Positions 48,588 to 58,657 of a stretch of DNA of 64,000 nt are shown here, in pieces (the stretch's first letter is position 1; each line of letters begins with the position of its first letter). The position numbers and the translations under genes were made by a program. This DNA comes from Streptomyces misionensis. Its GTDB lineage: Bacteria > Actinomycetota > Actinomycetes > Streptomycetales > Streptomycetaceae. The stretch lies in NCBI RefSeq assembly GCF_900104815.1, contig NZ_FNTD01000004.1:6075001-6139000 (forward strand), written 5' to 3'. The notes under the pieces were generated by a model. That model saw only the letters and a list, made by a program, of their open reading frames with translations, had not been told where the DNA came from and did no database searches.

Positions 48588-49553
48588 TCAGAGGCGCAGG
48601 AGGTTCCGGGCGTTGGCCGAGCCGATCCGGTGCCTGACGTCCGGCGGGAGGGTGGTCTGCTTGAGGGCGGCGACCGCGGCGCCGGTCTTCTCGTAGGGGT
48701 AGTCGACGGCGAAGAGCACCGCGTCCGGGCCGAGCACGTGGACCAGCGCCTCGATCGCGGCCGGGGCGAGGATCCCGCTGGTGGTGGCCAGCACATTGGT
48801 GCCGAAGTACTGCGAGGGGCTGCGGCGCAGCGGGGTCGGGACGGCCAGCGTGGCGTAGCGGGAGTCGAACCGGGAGAGCTGGAAGGGCAGGAACTCCCCC
48901 GCGTGGCCGAGGATCATCCGGGCCCGCGGGTGGCGGTCGAAGACTCCGGAGAGCACGATCCGCATGGCGTGCCCGCCCGTCGTGGCCTGCCAGCTCCAGA
49001 GCGCGCCGTTCATCTCCGGATGGCCGGACAGTACGTGCCAGGAATCGGCCGGCGGCATGCCCGGGTGCAGGTAGAGGGGCACGTCCAGTTCGACGAGGGT
49101 GGCCCAGACGGCGTCGAAGGCGGGGTCGTCGAGGTACTTGCCCTGGATGTGGTCGTTGACCAGGGCCCCCTTGAAGCCGAGTTCCCCCACCGCGCGCCGG
49201 AGTTCGGCGACCGCGGCGGCCGGGTCCTGGAGCGGGAGCGCGGCGAAGGCGGCGAACCGGTCGGGGTGCGTCGTGACGATCGCGGCCAGGGAGTCGTTGA
49301 CGTAGCCGGCGTTCGCCACGGCGCGTTCCGGGTCGGGGTCGGCCTCGATGCCGGGGACGGTCAGGGACAGCACCTGCATGGCGATGCCGTTGGCGTCCAT
49401 GTCGGGCAGGCGCAGGTCGGTGATGTCGGGCAGTCGCCGGGCCACGTCGGCGACGAAGGCGGGGTCCATCTCGTCCGGGATGGCGAACGGGGGCCGGCGG
49501 TCGGCGAGGCCCGGGATCGCGACGGCCTCCTCGATGGCGATGTAGCCCGCCAT
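48588..49553 (-). CDS. Amidohydrolase-2 family metal-dependent hydrolase/decarboxylase
   Basis: 321 residues of the ACMSD/gamma-resorcylate-decarboxylase-like family: VPLYLHPGMPP, ILGHAGEFLPFQLSR and VLFAVDYPYE carry the His, His and Asp metal ligands. The N-terminal metal motif is weak: YIAIEEAVA in place of the HxH pair found in true hydrolases, which is usual for the decarboxylase branch. ATG 49553 shares its A with the upstream stop (TGATG). It is in an operon with an NAD(P)-binding gene. The likely substrate is an aromatic acid. Confidence 0.82.
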   Translation of the reverse strand: MAGYIAIEEAVAIPGLADRRPPFAIPDEMDPAFVADVARRLPDITDLRLPDMDANGIAMQVLSLTVPGIEADPDPERAVANAGYVNDSLAAIVTTHPDRFAAFAALPLQDPAAAVAELRRAVGELGFKGALVNDHIQGKYLDDPAFDAVWATLVELDVPLYLHPGMPPADSWHVLSGHPEMNGALWSWQATTGGHAMRIVLSGVFDRHPRARMILGHAGEFLPFQLSRFDSRYATLAVPTPLRRSPSQYFGTNVLATTSGILAPAAIEALVHVLGPDAVLFAVDYPYEKTGAAVAALKQTTLPPDVRHRIGSANARNLLRL

Positions 49554-50170
49554 CACGCGCTCGCCACCGGGACGAGGATGCCGGCTCCAGCGGTGGGCCG
49601 CTCGGCCTCGTCCAGGATGAGCGCGGCGACGGTGGCGCGGGAGGCGTGCGGCGGCAGGAGCGGCTTGGGGTACTGCGCCAGCGGGACGTTGCGGCGGGCC
49701 GTGCTGACCTCGCCGACCCAGAGGTCGGGCGCGTGGAAGACGGTGGCGCCGCCCGCGAGGACGATCGCGTCGGCCGCTCCCTTCTCCGCCAGTTCCCTGC
49801 CGACGAACATCTTCATGACGCTCTGGTAGATCGCGCCGCCGGCGCCGGTGGAGGACCCCGAGCCCAGCGCTCCCAGCCAGAGCGTGCGGACCGGCAGCCC
49901 CGCCAGGAGCCGCGCGCCCGCCAGCAGGGTGCCTGGGCCGTCGCCCTTGCTGATGCCGAGCGCGGAGACGAGCACGTCCACGTCGCCCAGCTCCGGGAAC
50001 GACTGCGGGTTGGTCACGTCGGCCCGCCGGACCTCGACCCCGCCCCGCGCGGGCTGGGCGTACTGCTGCGGACGGCGGACGAGGGCGACCACCTCGTGGC
50101 CCCGGTCGAGCGCCTGTTCCACGACCAGGCGGCCGACCCGGCCGGTCGCGCCGAGGACTGCGATGCGCAT
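49553..50170 (-). CDS. NAD(P)-binding Rossmann protein (NmrA/SDR-a5 like)
   Basis: 205 residues. IAVLGATGRVGRLVVEQALDRG is the atypical-SDR nucleotide loop, DVDVLVSALGISKG follows, and no Y-x3-K pair is apparent. Start ATG 50170 lies directly downstream of two operator-like repeats and is divergent from a TetR gene. It is coupled to the amidohydrolase. Probably a reductase/isomerase of a catabolic or detoxification pathway under that TetR. Confidence 0.83.
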   Translation of the reverse strand: MRIAVLGATGRVGRLVVEQALDRGHEVVALVRRPQQYAQPARGGVEVRRADVTNPQSFPELGDVDVLVSALGISKGDGPGTLLAGARLLAGLPVRTLWLGALGSGSSTGAGGAIYQSVMKMFVGRELAEKGAADAIVLAGGATVFHAPDLWVGEVSTARRNVPLAQYPKPLLPPHASRATVAALILDEAERPTAGAGILVPVASA

Positions 50171-50184
50171 GACGACTCCATAAC

Positions 50185-50222
50185 TGAACAGGTGTTGGTT
50201 ACTTGAGTGAACACGTGTTGGT
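50185..50222. promoter_or_regulatory. Tandem operator copies in the TetR divergent promoter
   Basis: Two 15-bp copies, TGAACAGGTGTTGGT (50185-50199) and TGAACACGTGTTGGT (50208-50222), lie 23 bp apart. The second contains the perfect palindrome AACACGTGTT and the first differs by one base. They sit just before the NAD(P)-binding gene and are the likely binding site of the TetR at 50335. Confidence 0.7.
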
Positions 50223-50334
50223 GATGGCTGTCAAGGCACTCCCCCAGAGCCGACGAGCGCGCCCGAGCAGACGAACGGGCGGGCGGCGCCGAAAGGTAGG
50301 GTGATCTTCCGTCGCCGACAGGGAGGAACCGGGA

Positions 50335-50991
50335 ATGGGCGGTGAGGAGGCCCCGCGCCGCCGGCGCAACCCCCGCGGGCAGGGGCAGGTGCTCAGGGCC
50401 CAGCTGGTCGAGGCCGCCGCCCACCTGCTGGCCACCCTCGACCAGCCCGAGACGCTGACCCTGCGGCAGGTCGCCCGCGAGGTCGGGGTCGCGCCCGCCA
50501 GCATCTACAGCCACTTCCCCGACCTCGGCTCACTGGTCCAGCACGTGCTGCGGCTGCGGTACGCCGAGTTGGCCGGCCTGATGGACGAGGCGGCGGCGCC
50601 CGCCGCCGACCCCCTCGACGACCTCCTCGGCCGCTGCGCCGCCTATGTGCGCTGGGGGGTCGAGCATCCCGGCGAGTACCGCACGCTCTTCGGCGGCCGG
50701 ATGCCGGCCGACCTCGCCCTCCTCCAGGACCAGGGTGCGGGCGAGGCGCTGCTGGGCTCCGTCATCGCCTCGCTCGCCGCCGTCCGGGAGCGCGCCGGCG
50801 AGCAGTCCCCGCCTGCGCGGCAGTGGCAGAACGGGCTGCTGCTGTGGACCGCGCTGCACGGTCTGGTCGTGCTCTACAACGACCACGGCGAGCTGCCCTG
50901 GCCGCCGCTGGACGCGCTGATCGCCGATGTCCTCGGCCTGCACACCGGAGAACCCGCGGCGGAGATCGCGGCGCGCCTCGCGGCGGGGTGA
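50335..50991 (+). CDS. TetR-family regulator
   Basis: 218 residues. The HTH segment QLVEAAAHLLATLDQPETLT, then LRQVAREVGVAPASIYSHFPDLGSLVQHVLR, is a standard TetR domain with a TetR_C_13-like ligand region (VEHPGEYRTLFGGRMPADL). GGGAGGA precedes ATG 50335. It is divergent from the NAD(P)-binding/amidohydrolase operon across tandem palindromes, so local autoregulation is likely. Confidence 0.88.
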   Translation: MGGEEAPRRRRNPRGQGQVLRAQLVEAAAHLLATLDQPETLTLRQVAREVGVAPASIYSHFPDLGSLVQHVLRLRYAELAGLMDEAAAPAADPLDDLLGRCAAYVRWGVEHPGEYRTLFGGRMPADLALLQDQGAGEALLGSVIASLAAVRERAGEQSPPARQWQNGLLLWTALHGLVVLYNDHGELPWPPLDALIADVLGLHTGEPAAEIAARLAAG

Positions 50992-51190
50992 TCGCCCGGG
51001 TACCGGGACCGGACTCGGAACCGGGAGTCCCGGCGGGCGAAGCGGGAGAGCAGGTGGCGGGCGTCCTCCTCGTTCAGACACGGGGCGGCTGCCGTCGTCA
51101 CCGCGCTCGCCTCCCGGGCGGGCCAGTAGGCGGCCTCGGCGGCGACCTCCATCCGGCGGGCGGCCGGAGGTTTTCGCCGTCCTGGGTCGC

Positions 51191-51685
51191 TCAGCGGGCT
51201 CTCGCAGGGGCGCGGAGCTGTTCGGTCAGCTGCTCGAGTTCGGCCGCCATGGCAGGCGAGGGGTCGTCGAGTCCGCTGTGCGCGGCCGGCGGGCTCTTCA
51301 GGAAGCGCCGGAGCACGGCCACGAGGAGCCCTTGCGGCAGCGCCCGCAACGTGGCGAACGCGCGAGGTACCGGCGGCGTCTCCATCGCGGCCAGGTTCTG
51401 CCGCATGAGGTGGAGCATGCCGCGGACCGCGTCCGGGTCGTCGGCCAGCGCTACCGGGCCGCCCGGCGCGTGTACCGCCTGTCCGAGCGGCACCTCGAAT
51501 GCGGCGTGCGTCCTGAGCCAGGCGTCCATCTGCCGCTCGGCCTTGGCGTTGATCCCGGCAGTACGGAACGTCTCCACGATCCGTTCCAGTCGCGGGGTGG
51601 TGCGGCCGTCGGGTTCGCCGATCGGCATCGCGACCCGACGGGTGATGAAACTGCTCCTGCGGTAGCGGATCACGTCGCCGTCCAT
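51191..51685 (-). pseudogene. C-terminal remnant of a ketopantoate reductase-like gene
   Basis: The minus-strand frame encodes about 164 residues resembling only the helical C-terminal domain of PanE/ApbA-type reductases. It reads GEPDGRTTPRLERIVETFR, then DAWLRTHAAFEVPLGQAV, LLVAVLRRFL and a C-terminal ELEQLTEQLRAP. The N-terminal Rossmann domain with GxGxxG is missing, and the open frame upstream (to 51862) is unrelated low-complexity arginine-rich sequence overlapping a terminator hairpin. It looks like a decayed gene. ATG 51685 is the nearest in-frame start, but a functional product is unlikely. Confidence 0.6.
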
Positions 51686-51832
51686 CGCGCTGCGCTCCGA
51701 CTTCCTGCCCCGCGCGGGCGCACGAGGCGGCGCCGTCATCGACGCGATCTTCGCGTGGCTGCGGCCGGTGAAGCCCGTGGAGCGTGGCTCGTAGCCCGCT
51801 GCGGGGCCCAACGTCCCAGAGAAGTCCCAGAC

Positions 51833-51891
51833 ATGCCGCCGCACCCCTCCCTGACCCGCCAAATGGCAGGTCAGACGGGGTGCGGCGGCAT
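51833..51891 (-). terminator. Long hairpin terminator after the MurA-like gene
   Basis: A perfect 15-bp stem (51833-51847 with 51877-51891) plus an inner 6-bp stem CTGACC/GGTCAG (51851-51856 with 51869-51874) lies eight bases after the stop of the MurA-like gene. Confidence 0.82.
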
Positions 51892-51898
51892 CGTCGTA

Positions 51899-53428
51899 TC
51901 AGATGTCCCGGAAGATCTCGATCTGCGCCCCGACCGAGTTCAGGCGCTCCGCGAGGTCCTCGTAACCGCGGTTGATGACATACACGTTGCGCAGCACCGA
52001 CGTGCCCTCCGCCGCCATCATCGCCAGCAGGACGACCACGGCGGGGCGCAGGGCCGGGGGGCACATCATTTCGGCGGCGCGCCAGCGGGTGGGGCCCTCG
52101 ACCAGGACGCGGTGGGGGTCCAGCAACTGCAGGCGCCCGCCGAGGCGGTTGAGGTCGGTGAGGTAGATCGCGCGATTGTCGTAGACCCAGTCGTGGATGA
52201 GGGTCTGGCCGGAGGCGACCGCGGCGATGGCGGCGAAGAAGGGGACGTTGTCGATGTTCAGGCCCGGGAAGGGCATCGGGTGGATCTTGTCGATCGGCGC
52301 CTCCAGCTTGGAGGGGCGGACCGTGAGGTCGACCAGGCGGGTGCGGCCGTTGTCCGCGAAGTACTCCGGGGAGCGGTCGTGGTCCAGGCCCATCTCCTCC
52401 AGGACCGCCAGCTCGATCTCCAGGAACTCGATCGGCACGCGGCGCACGGTCAGTTCGGACTCGGTGACCACCGCGGCGGCCAGCAGGCTCATCGCCTCGA
52501 CCGGGTCCTCGGAGGGGGAGTAGTCGACGTCGACGTCGATGTTCGGCACGCCGTGCACGGTCAGCGTGGTGGTGCCGATGCCCTCCACCTTCACGCCCAG
52601 CGCCTCCAGGAAGAAACACAGGTCCTGGACCATGTAGTTGGAGGAGGCGTTGCGGATGACGGTCACGCCGTCGTGCCGCGCGGCGGCCAGCAGCGCGTTC
52701 TCCGTCACGGTGTCCCCGCGCTCGGTCAGCACGATCGGGCGGTCGGGGCGGACCGTGCGGTCCACCTGCGCGTGGTACTGGTTCTCGGTCGCCGCGATCT
52801 GGAGGCCGAACCGGCGCAGTGCGATCATGTGCGGCTCGATGGTGCGGGTGCCGAGGTCGCAGCCGCCGGCGTACGGCAGCTTGAACTGGTCCATCCGGTG
52901 CAGCAGCGGGCCGAGGAACATGATGATCGAGCGGGTGCGGACGGCCGCCTCGGCGTCGATCGCCGTCATCTCCAGCTCGGCCGGCGGCACCAGTTCCAGG
53001 TCGACCCCGTCGTTGATCCAACGGGTGCGGACCCCGATGGAGTTGAGCACCTCCAGCAGGCGGTACACCTCCTCGATGCGCGCGACCCGGCGCAGCACGG
53101 TGCGGCCCTTGTTCAGCAGGGAGGCGCACAGCAGGGCGACACAGGCGTTCTTGCTCGTCTTGACGTCGATGGCGCCGGACAGCCGGCGGCCGCCGACGAC
53201 CCGCAGGTGCATCGGACCGGCATAGCCCAGTGACACGATCTCGCTGTCGAGCGCCTCACCGATGCGCGCGATCATCTCAAGGCTGATGTTCTGGTTGCCG
53301 CGCTCGATGCGGTTCACCGCGCTCTGGCTGGTGCCGAGCGCCTCCGCGAGCTGCGTCTGTGTCCAGCCTCGGTGTTGCCGGGCGTCACGGATGAGCTTGC
53401 CGATGCGTACGAGGTAGTCGTCTGCCAT
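51899..53428 (-). CDS. MurA-like enolpyruvyl transferase with N-terminal XRE HTH domain
   Basis: 509 residues. Residues about 1-65 are a Cro/CI-type helix-turn-helix (RIGKLIRDARQHRGWTQTQ, then LAEALGTSQSAVNRIERGNQ). Residues about 70-509 are the EPSP/MurA inside-out barrel (KTSKNACVALLCASLL, AGGCDLGTRTIEPH, VINRGYEDLAERLNSVGA). The catalytic cysteine region AGGCDLG is kept. This HTH-MurA fusion occurs next to aconitase in streptomycetes as a second MurA, besides the housekeeping copy. It could couple peptidoglycan precursor synthesis to transcription, perhaps of its own gene through the palindrome at 53441. Whether it has transferase activity is unknown. Confidence 0.85.
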   Translation of the reverse strand: MADDYLVRIGKLIRDARQHRGWTQTQLAEALGTSQSAVNRIERGNQNISLEMIARIGEALDSEIVSLGYAGPMHLRVVGGRRLSGAIDVKTSKNACVALLCASLLNKGRTVLRRVARIEEVYRLLEVLNSIGVRTRWINDGVDLELVPPAELEMTAIDAEAAVRTRSIIMFLGPLLHRMDQFKLPYAGGCDLGTRTIEPHMIALRRFGLQIAATENQYHAQVDRTVRPDRPIVLTERGDTVTENALLAAARHDGVTVIRNASSNYMVQDLCFFLEALGVKVEGIGTTTLTVHGVPNIDVDVDYSPSEDPVEAMSLLAAAVVTESELTVRRVPIEFLEIELAVLEEMGLDHDRSPEYFADNGRTRLVDLTVRPSKLEAPIDKIHPMPFPGLNIDNVPFFAAIAAVASGQTLIHDWVYDNRAIYLTDLNRLGGRLQLLDPHRVLVEGPTRWRAAEMMCPPALRPAVVVLLAMMAAEGTSVLRNVYVINRGYEDLAERLNSVGAQIEIFRDI

Positions 53429-53440
53429 GAGGTTGAGGTT

Positions 53441-53456
53441 ATCTCAGATATGAGAT
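53441..53456. promoter_or_regulatory. Inverted repeat upstream of the HTH-MurA gene
   Basis: ATCTCA GATA TGAGAT forms a 6-bp inverted repeat only 13 bases before the ATG of the HTH-MurA gene. It would overlap the 5' end of the message and is a candidate site for the protein's own HTH domain. Confidence 0.55.
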
Positions 53457-53564
53457 GGCGCTCGTTGGGGGGTCCATTCGGGTGATGGCGTGTCAATGGT
53501 CTGCGGGTTCGGGCGGATACGGCAGTGGTGGGCGATTCATTACGTATTGCCGTTCGTAACGGAT

Positions 53565-54011
53565 TTACTCGCTTACGGGGCGCCGGGGGAGCGGGGAGGA
53601 GTAGACGACGCTGGTCGTCACGGAGCCCAGACCGCCGATCCGGCCCGAAACCTCCTCCAGATGGCGCATCGAGCGTGCCGCCACCTTGATGACGAAGCAG
53701 TCGTCGCCCGTCACGTGGTGCGCCTCGAGGATCTCCGGCATCGCCTCGACCAGGTCGTGGAACGGCTTGTAATTGCCGTTCGGGTAGCGCAGCCGCACGA
53801 ACGCCATGATCGTCAGCCCCACCTTGTCCGGGTCCACGACCGCCGCGTAGCCGCTGATCACCCCCGCCTCCTCCAGTCGCCGCACGCGCTCGGTGACCGC
53901 GCTGGCCGACATGGAGACGGTGCGCGCGAGGTCGGCGAAGCTGATCCGGCCGTCCCGCTGGAGGGCGTCGAGAATGCGCCAGTCGATGGCGTCCAGGGAT
54001 ATCGCGGTCAT
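53565..54011 (-). CDS. Lrp/AsnC-family regulator
   Basis: 148 residues, the usual Lrp length. The HTH DAIDWRILDALQRDGRISFA, then DLARTVSMSASAVTERVRRLEEAGVI, is followed by the RAM ligand domain with GLTIMAFVRLRYPNGNY and HHVTGDDCFVIKVAARS. ATG 54011 gives the standard N-terminus; the longer same-frame extension is not coding. It is divergent from the rhodanese gene and probably senses an amino acid and regulates the neighbouring gene. Confidence 0.9.
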   Translation of the reverse strand: MTAISLDAIDWRILDALQRDGRISFADLARTVSMSASAVTERVRRLEEAGVISGYAAVVDPDKVGLTIMAFVRLRYPNGNYKPFHDLVEAMPEILEAHHVTGDDCFVIKVAARSMRHLEEVSGRIGGLGSVTTSVVYSSPLPRRPVSE

Positions 54012-54153
54012 GGGCGAGAAATAGCACGGATTCCCCGGCCGACCTCCGTCGGGTGCCGTGGATCGTGCCTTCAGAGTGCCGGACGAGGCCCATAGATTCG
54101 GTGCCCGGACGGCGATCGAGCCGTTCGACCCGCACCAGGAGAGGACCCGAGCC

Positions 54154-54627
54154 GTGCCCGCGACCGTCACCAACCCCGTTCTGCGCACCGCCCCCGCCGC
54201 CCCCGCCGAAGCCGCCGCCCACTTCCGCGCGCTGCTCCGTTTCCACGCCGACGTCGCCGACGTCGCCGCCGCCCTCGGCGCCGGGGGCGACCCCGGATTC
54301 GTCCTCCTCGACTCCCGCTCCGCGCCGTCCTGGGAGCAGGGGCACATCCCCGGCGCCGTCCACCTCCCCACCGCGCTCATCCCCGAACGGGCCGCCGGCC
54401 TGCTCGACCGGTCCGTCCCCGTCGTCACCTACTGCTGGGGCCCCGGCTGCAACGGCGCCACCCGCGCCGCCCTCGCCCTCGCCGAACTCGGCTACCAGGT
54501 CAAGGAGATGCTCGGCGGATTCGAGTACTGGGTGCGCGAGGGGTTCGCCTACGACACCGCCCATGGTCCGCAGCACCCCGCCGCCGACCCCCTCACCGCC
54601 CCGGCCGCGGCCGCCTGCGGCTGCTGA
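54154..54627 (+). CDS. Rhodanese-domain protein
   Basis: 157 residues with one rhodanese domain: LLDSRSAPSWEQGHIPGAVHLP, then the active-site loop VVTYCWGPGCNGATRAALAL with the catalytic Cys, and MLGGFEYWVREGFAY. The C-terminus ends in a cysteine pair (ACGC). GTG 54154 follows AGGAGAGG. It is divergent from the Lrp regulator, a common pairing in Streptomyces. Likely sulfur transfer or a persulfide-handling role. Confidence 0.88.
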   Translation: MPATVTNPVLRTAPAAPAEAAAHFRALLRFHADVADVAAALGAGGDPGFVLLDSRSAPSWEQGHIPGAVHLPTALIPERAAGLLDRSVPVVTYCWGPGCNGATRAALALAELGYQVKEMLGGFEYWVREGFAYDTAHGPQHPAADPLTAPAAAACGC

Positions 54628-54662
54628 CGCCGCCCGGCCGCCGCCGGCCCCGGTCCCATGCC

Positions 54663-55592
54663 TCAGTCCAGCGCCGGCGGCCGGGCCCAGGCGCGGACGG
54701 CCAGCTTGCCGGTGGTGCCGAGGTCGAGGTGGGGCGTCACGGTCACCGGCGCGGCGCCCCGCTCCGCCCGCACCCTGACGTACGGGACGTCGACAGGGGT
54801 GCCGAACCCGGTGGTGTTGCGCCACATGAGGCCCGAGACGGCGCTGTCGCCGGGCTTCAGGACCAGCGGGCGGGCCGGCTCGTCGAACCGGGCGTCGGGG
54901 CTGACGCCCCCGCTGCCGTGCACGATCCGCACGCCCCGGACGGGCGCCAGGTCCTCGTCCAGCAGTTCGAGCAGCGGATAGCCGTCGAGCGCGTAGTCCC
55001 GCTTCCCGCAGTTCTCCAGGTGCAGGCCCACCACGCGCAGACCCATCGCGGCGTCGCCGTCGTCGGCGGTGAGCCGGACGCCGGAGGGCGGGCACTGGCC
55101 GGGGGCGGGTGGCGCCTCGGCGGCGGGCACCCGGGTCACCTGGGCGACCTTGACGCGGCTCACCCGGGAGGAGCCGGGGGCCGGCGCGCCCAGCCGGACC
55201 GTGCCGCGCCGGGTGGCGCCGGGGGCGAGGGAGCGCACCGTCTCGCGGCGGTTGCCCATGACCTCGCCGGCGTCCGTGGTGAAGTCGAACAGGATCGTGT
55301 ACGTCAGTGCCCCGGTGCCGCTGTTGGTGACCTCGTAGGCGGCCGAGATCCCGGAGTCACCGGTGGCGGGGAGCGGGTCGGGGTGTACCCGGAACCGGTC
55401 GGAGGGGGTGGGGGCGGGCGTGGCGGAGGGGAGGGTGATGGAGGTGATCCGGACGCCCTCCACCGGCGGGTCGGTGACCGGGACCCCGGACGCGGGCGCG
55501 GCGGCGCCGGGGGCGCCCGCGTGTTCGGATCCGCACGCCGTGAGCAGCAGCAGCACGGCGAGGGCCGGGAGGAGTGGCGTGGCTTCGCGCAT
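54663..55592 (-). CDS. Secreted lipoprotein with DUF4232 domain
   Basis: 309 residues. The signal peptide PLLPALAVLLLLTACGS has a lipobox LLTAC (Cys near residue 20), followed by a proline/alanine-rich linker. An Ig-like region of about 70 residues (AYEVTNSGTGALTYTILFDF) is followed by the C-terminal DUF4232-type domain (CPPSGVRLTADDGDAAMGLR to GLMWRNTTG, with two cysteines). ATG 55592. Function is unknown. It is probably an extracellular anchored protein. Confidence 0.82.
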   Translation of the reverse strand: MREATPLLPALAVLLLLTACGSEHAGAPGAAAPASGVPVTDPPVEGVRITSITLPSATPAPTPSDRFRVHPDPLPATGDSGISAAYEVTNSGTGALTYTILFDFTTDAGEVMGNRRETVRSLAPGATRRGTVRLGAPAPGSSRVSRVKVAQVTRVPAAEAPPAPGQCPPSGVRLTADDGDAAMGLRVVGLHLENCGKRDYALDGYPLLELLDEDLAPVRGVRIVHGSGGVSPDARFDEPARPLVLKPGDSAVSGLMWRNTTGFGTPVDVPYVRVRAERGAAPVTVTPHLDLGTTGKLAVRAWARPPALD

Positions 55593-55722
55593 CGGCTCAT
55601 CCCATCAGGGCCGCGGGCGCCGGGCCATGGTGGAAGCCACAGTTCCGGCCACGGGCGCGACAGGGCGGACGGCGGCCCGCACCCCGGCCCGGCATGACCA
55701 TCCGCCACCGATGTACTAGAGT

Positions 55723-55740
55723 TATCTCGACATCGAGATA
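55723..55740. promoter_or_regulatory. Perfect 18-bp palindrome upstream of aconitase
   Basis: TATCTCGA CA TCGAGATA lies 130 bases before the aconitase start. Palindromes of this length are MarR-type operators. In S. coelicolor the MarR-family regulator TamR controls aconitase, so this is a candidate TamR site. I have not been able to compare it with the published motif. Confidence 0.6.
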
Positions 55741-55782
55741 TCTGCCGAGGCGCACCGCGGTCGCCACTCCGGTAAGGCATGC

Positions 55783-58588
<2,806 letters not shown>

Positions 58589-58609
58589 GCGGCAGGGCGA
58601 CGCGGTCGA

Positions 58610-58640
58610 GGGCCGCACCCCCGGGCAGGGGGTGCGGCCC
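58610..58640. terminator. Bidirectional hairpin terminator
   Basis: A perfect 13-bp stem (58610-58622 with 58628-58640) lies between the convergent aconitase gene and the phosphatase-sensor gene. Confidence 0.85.
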
Positions 58641-58657
58641 TGCGTCGTCGTCCGCGC

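Noticed and set aside
50874..53129. 751-residue minus-strand frame over the MurA-like gene and TetR end
   Set aside because: It is out of frame with the MurA-like gene on the same strand and has no domain. A short stretch near 51040-51150 looks slightly protein-like, but I cannot identify it.
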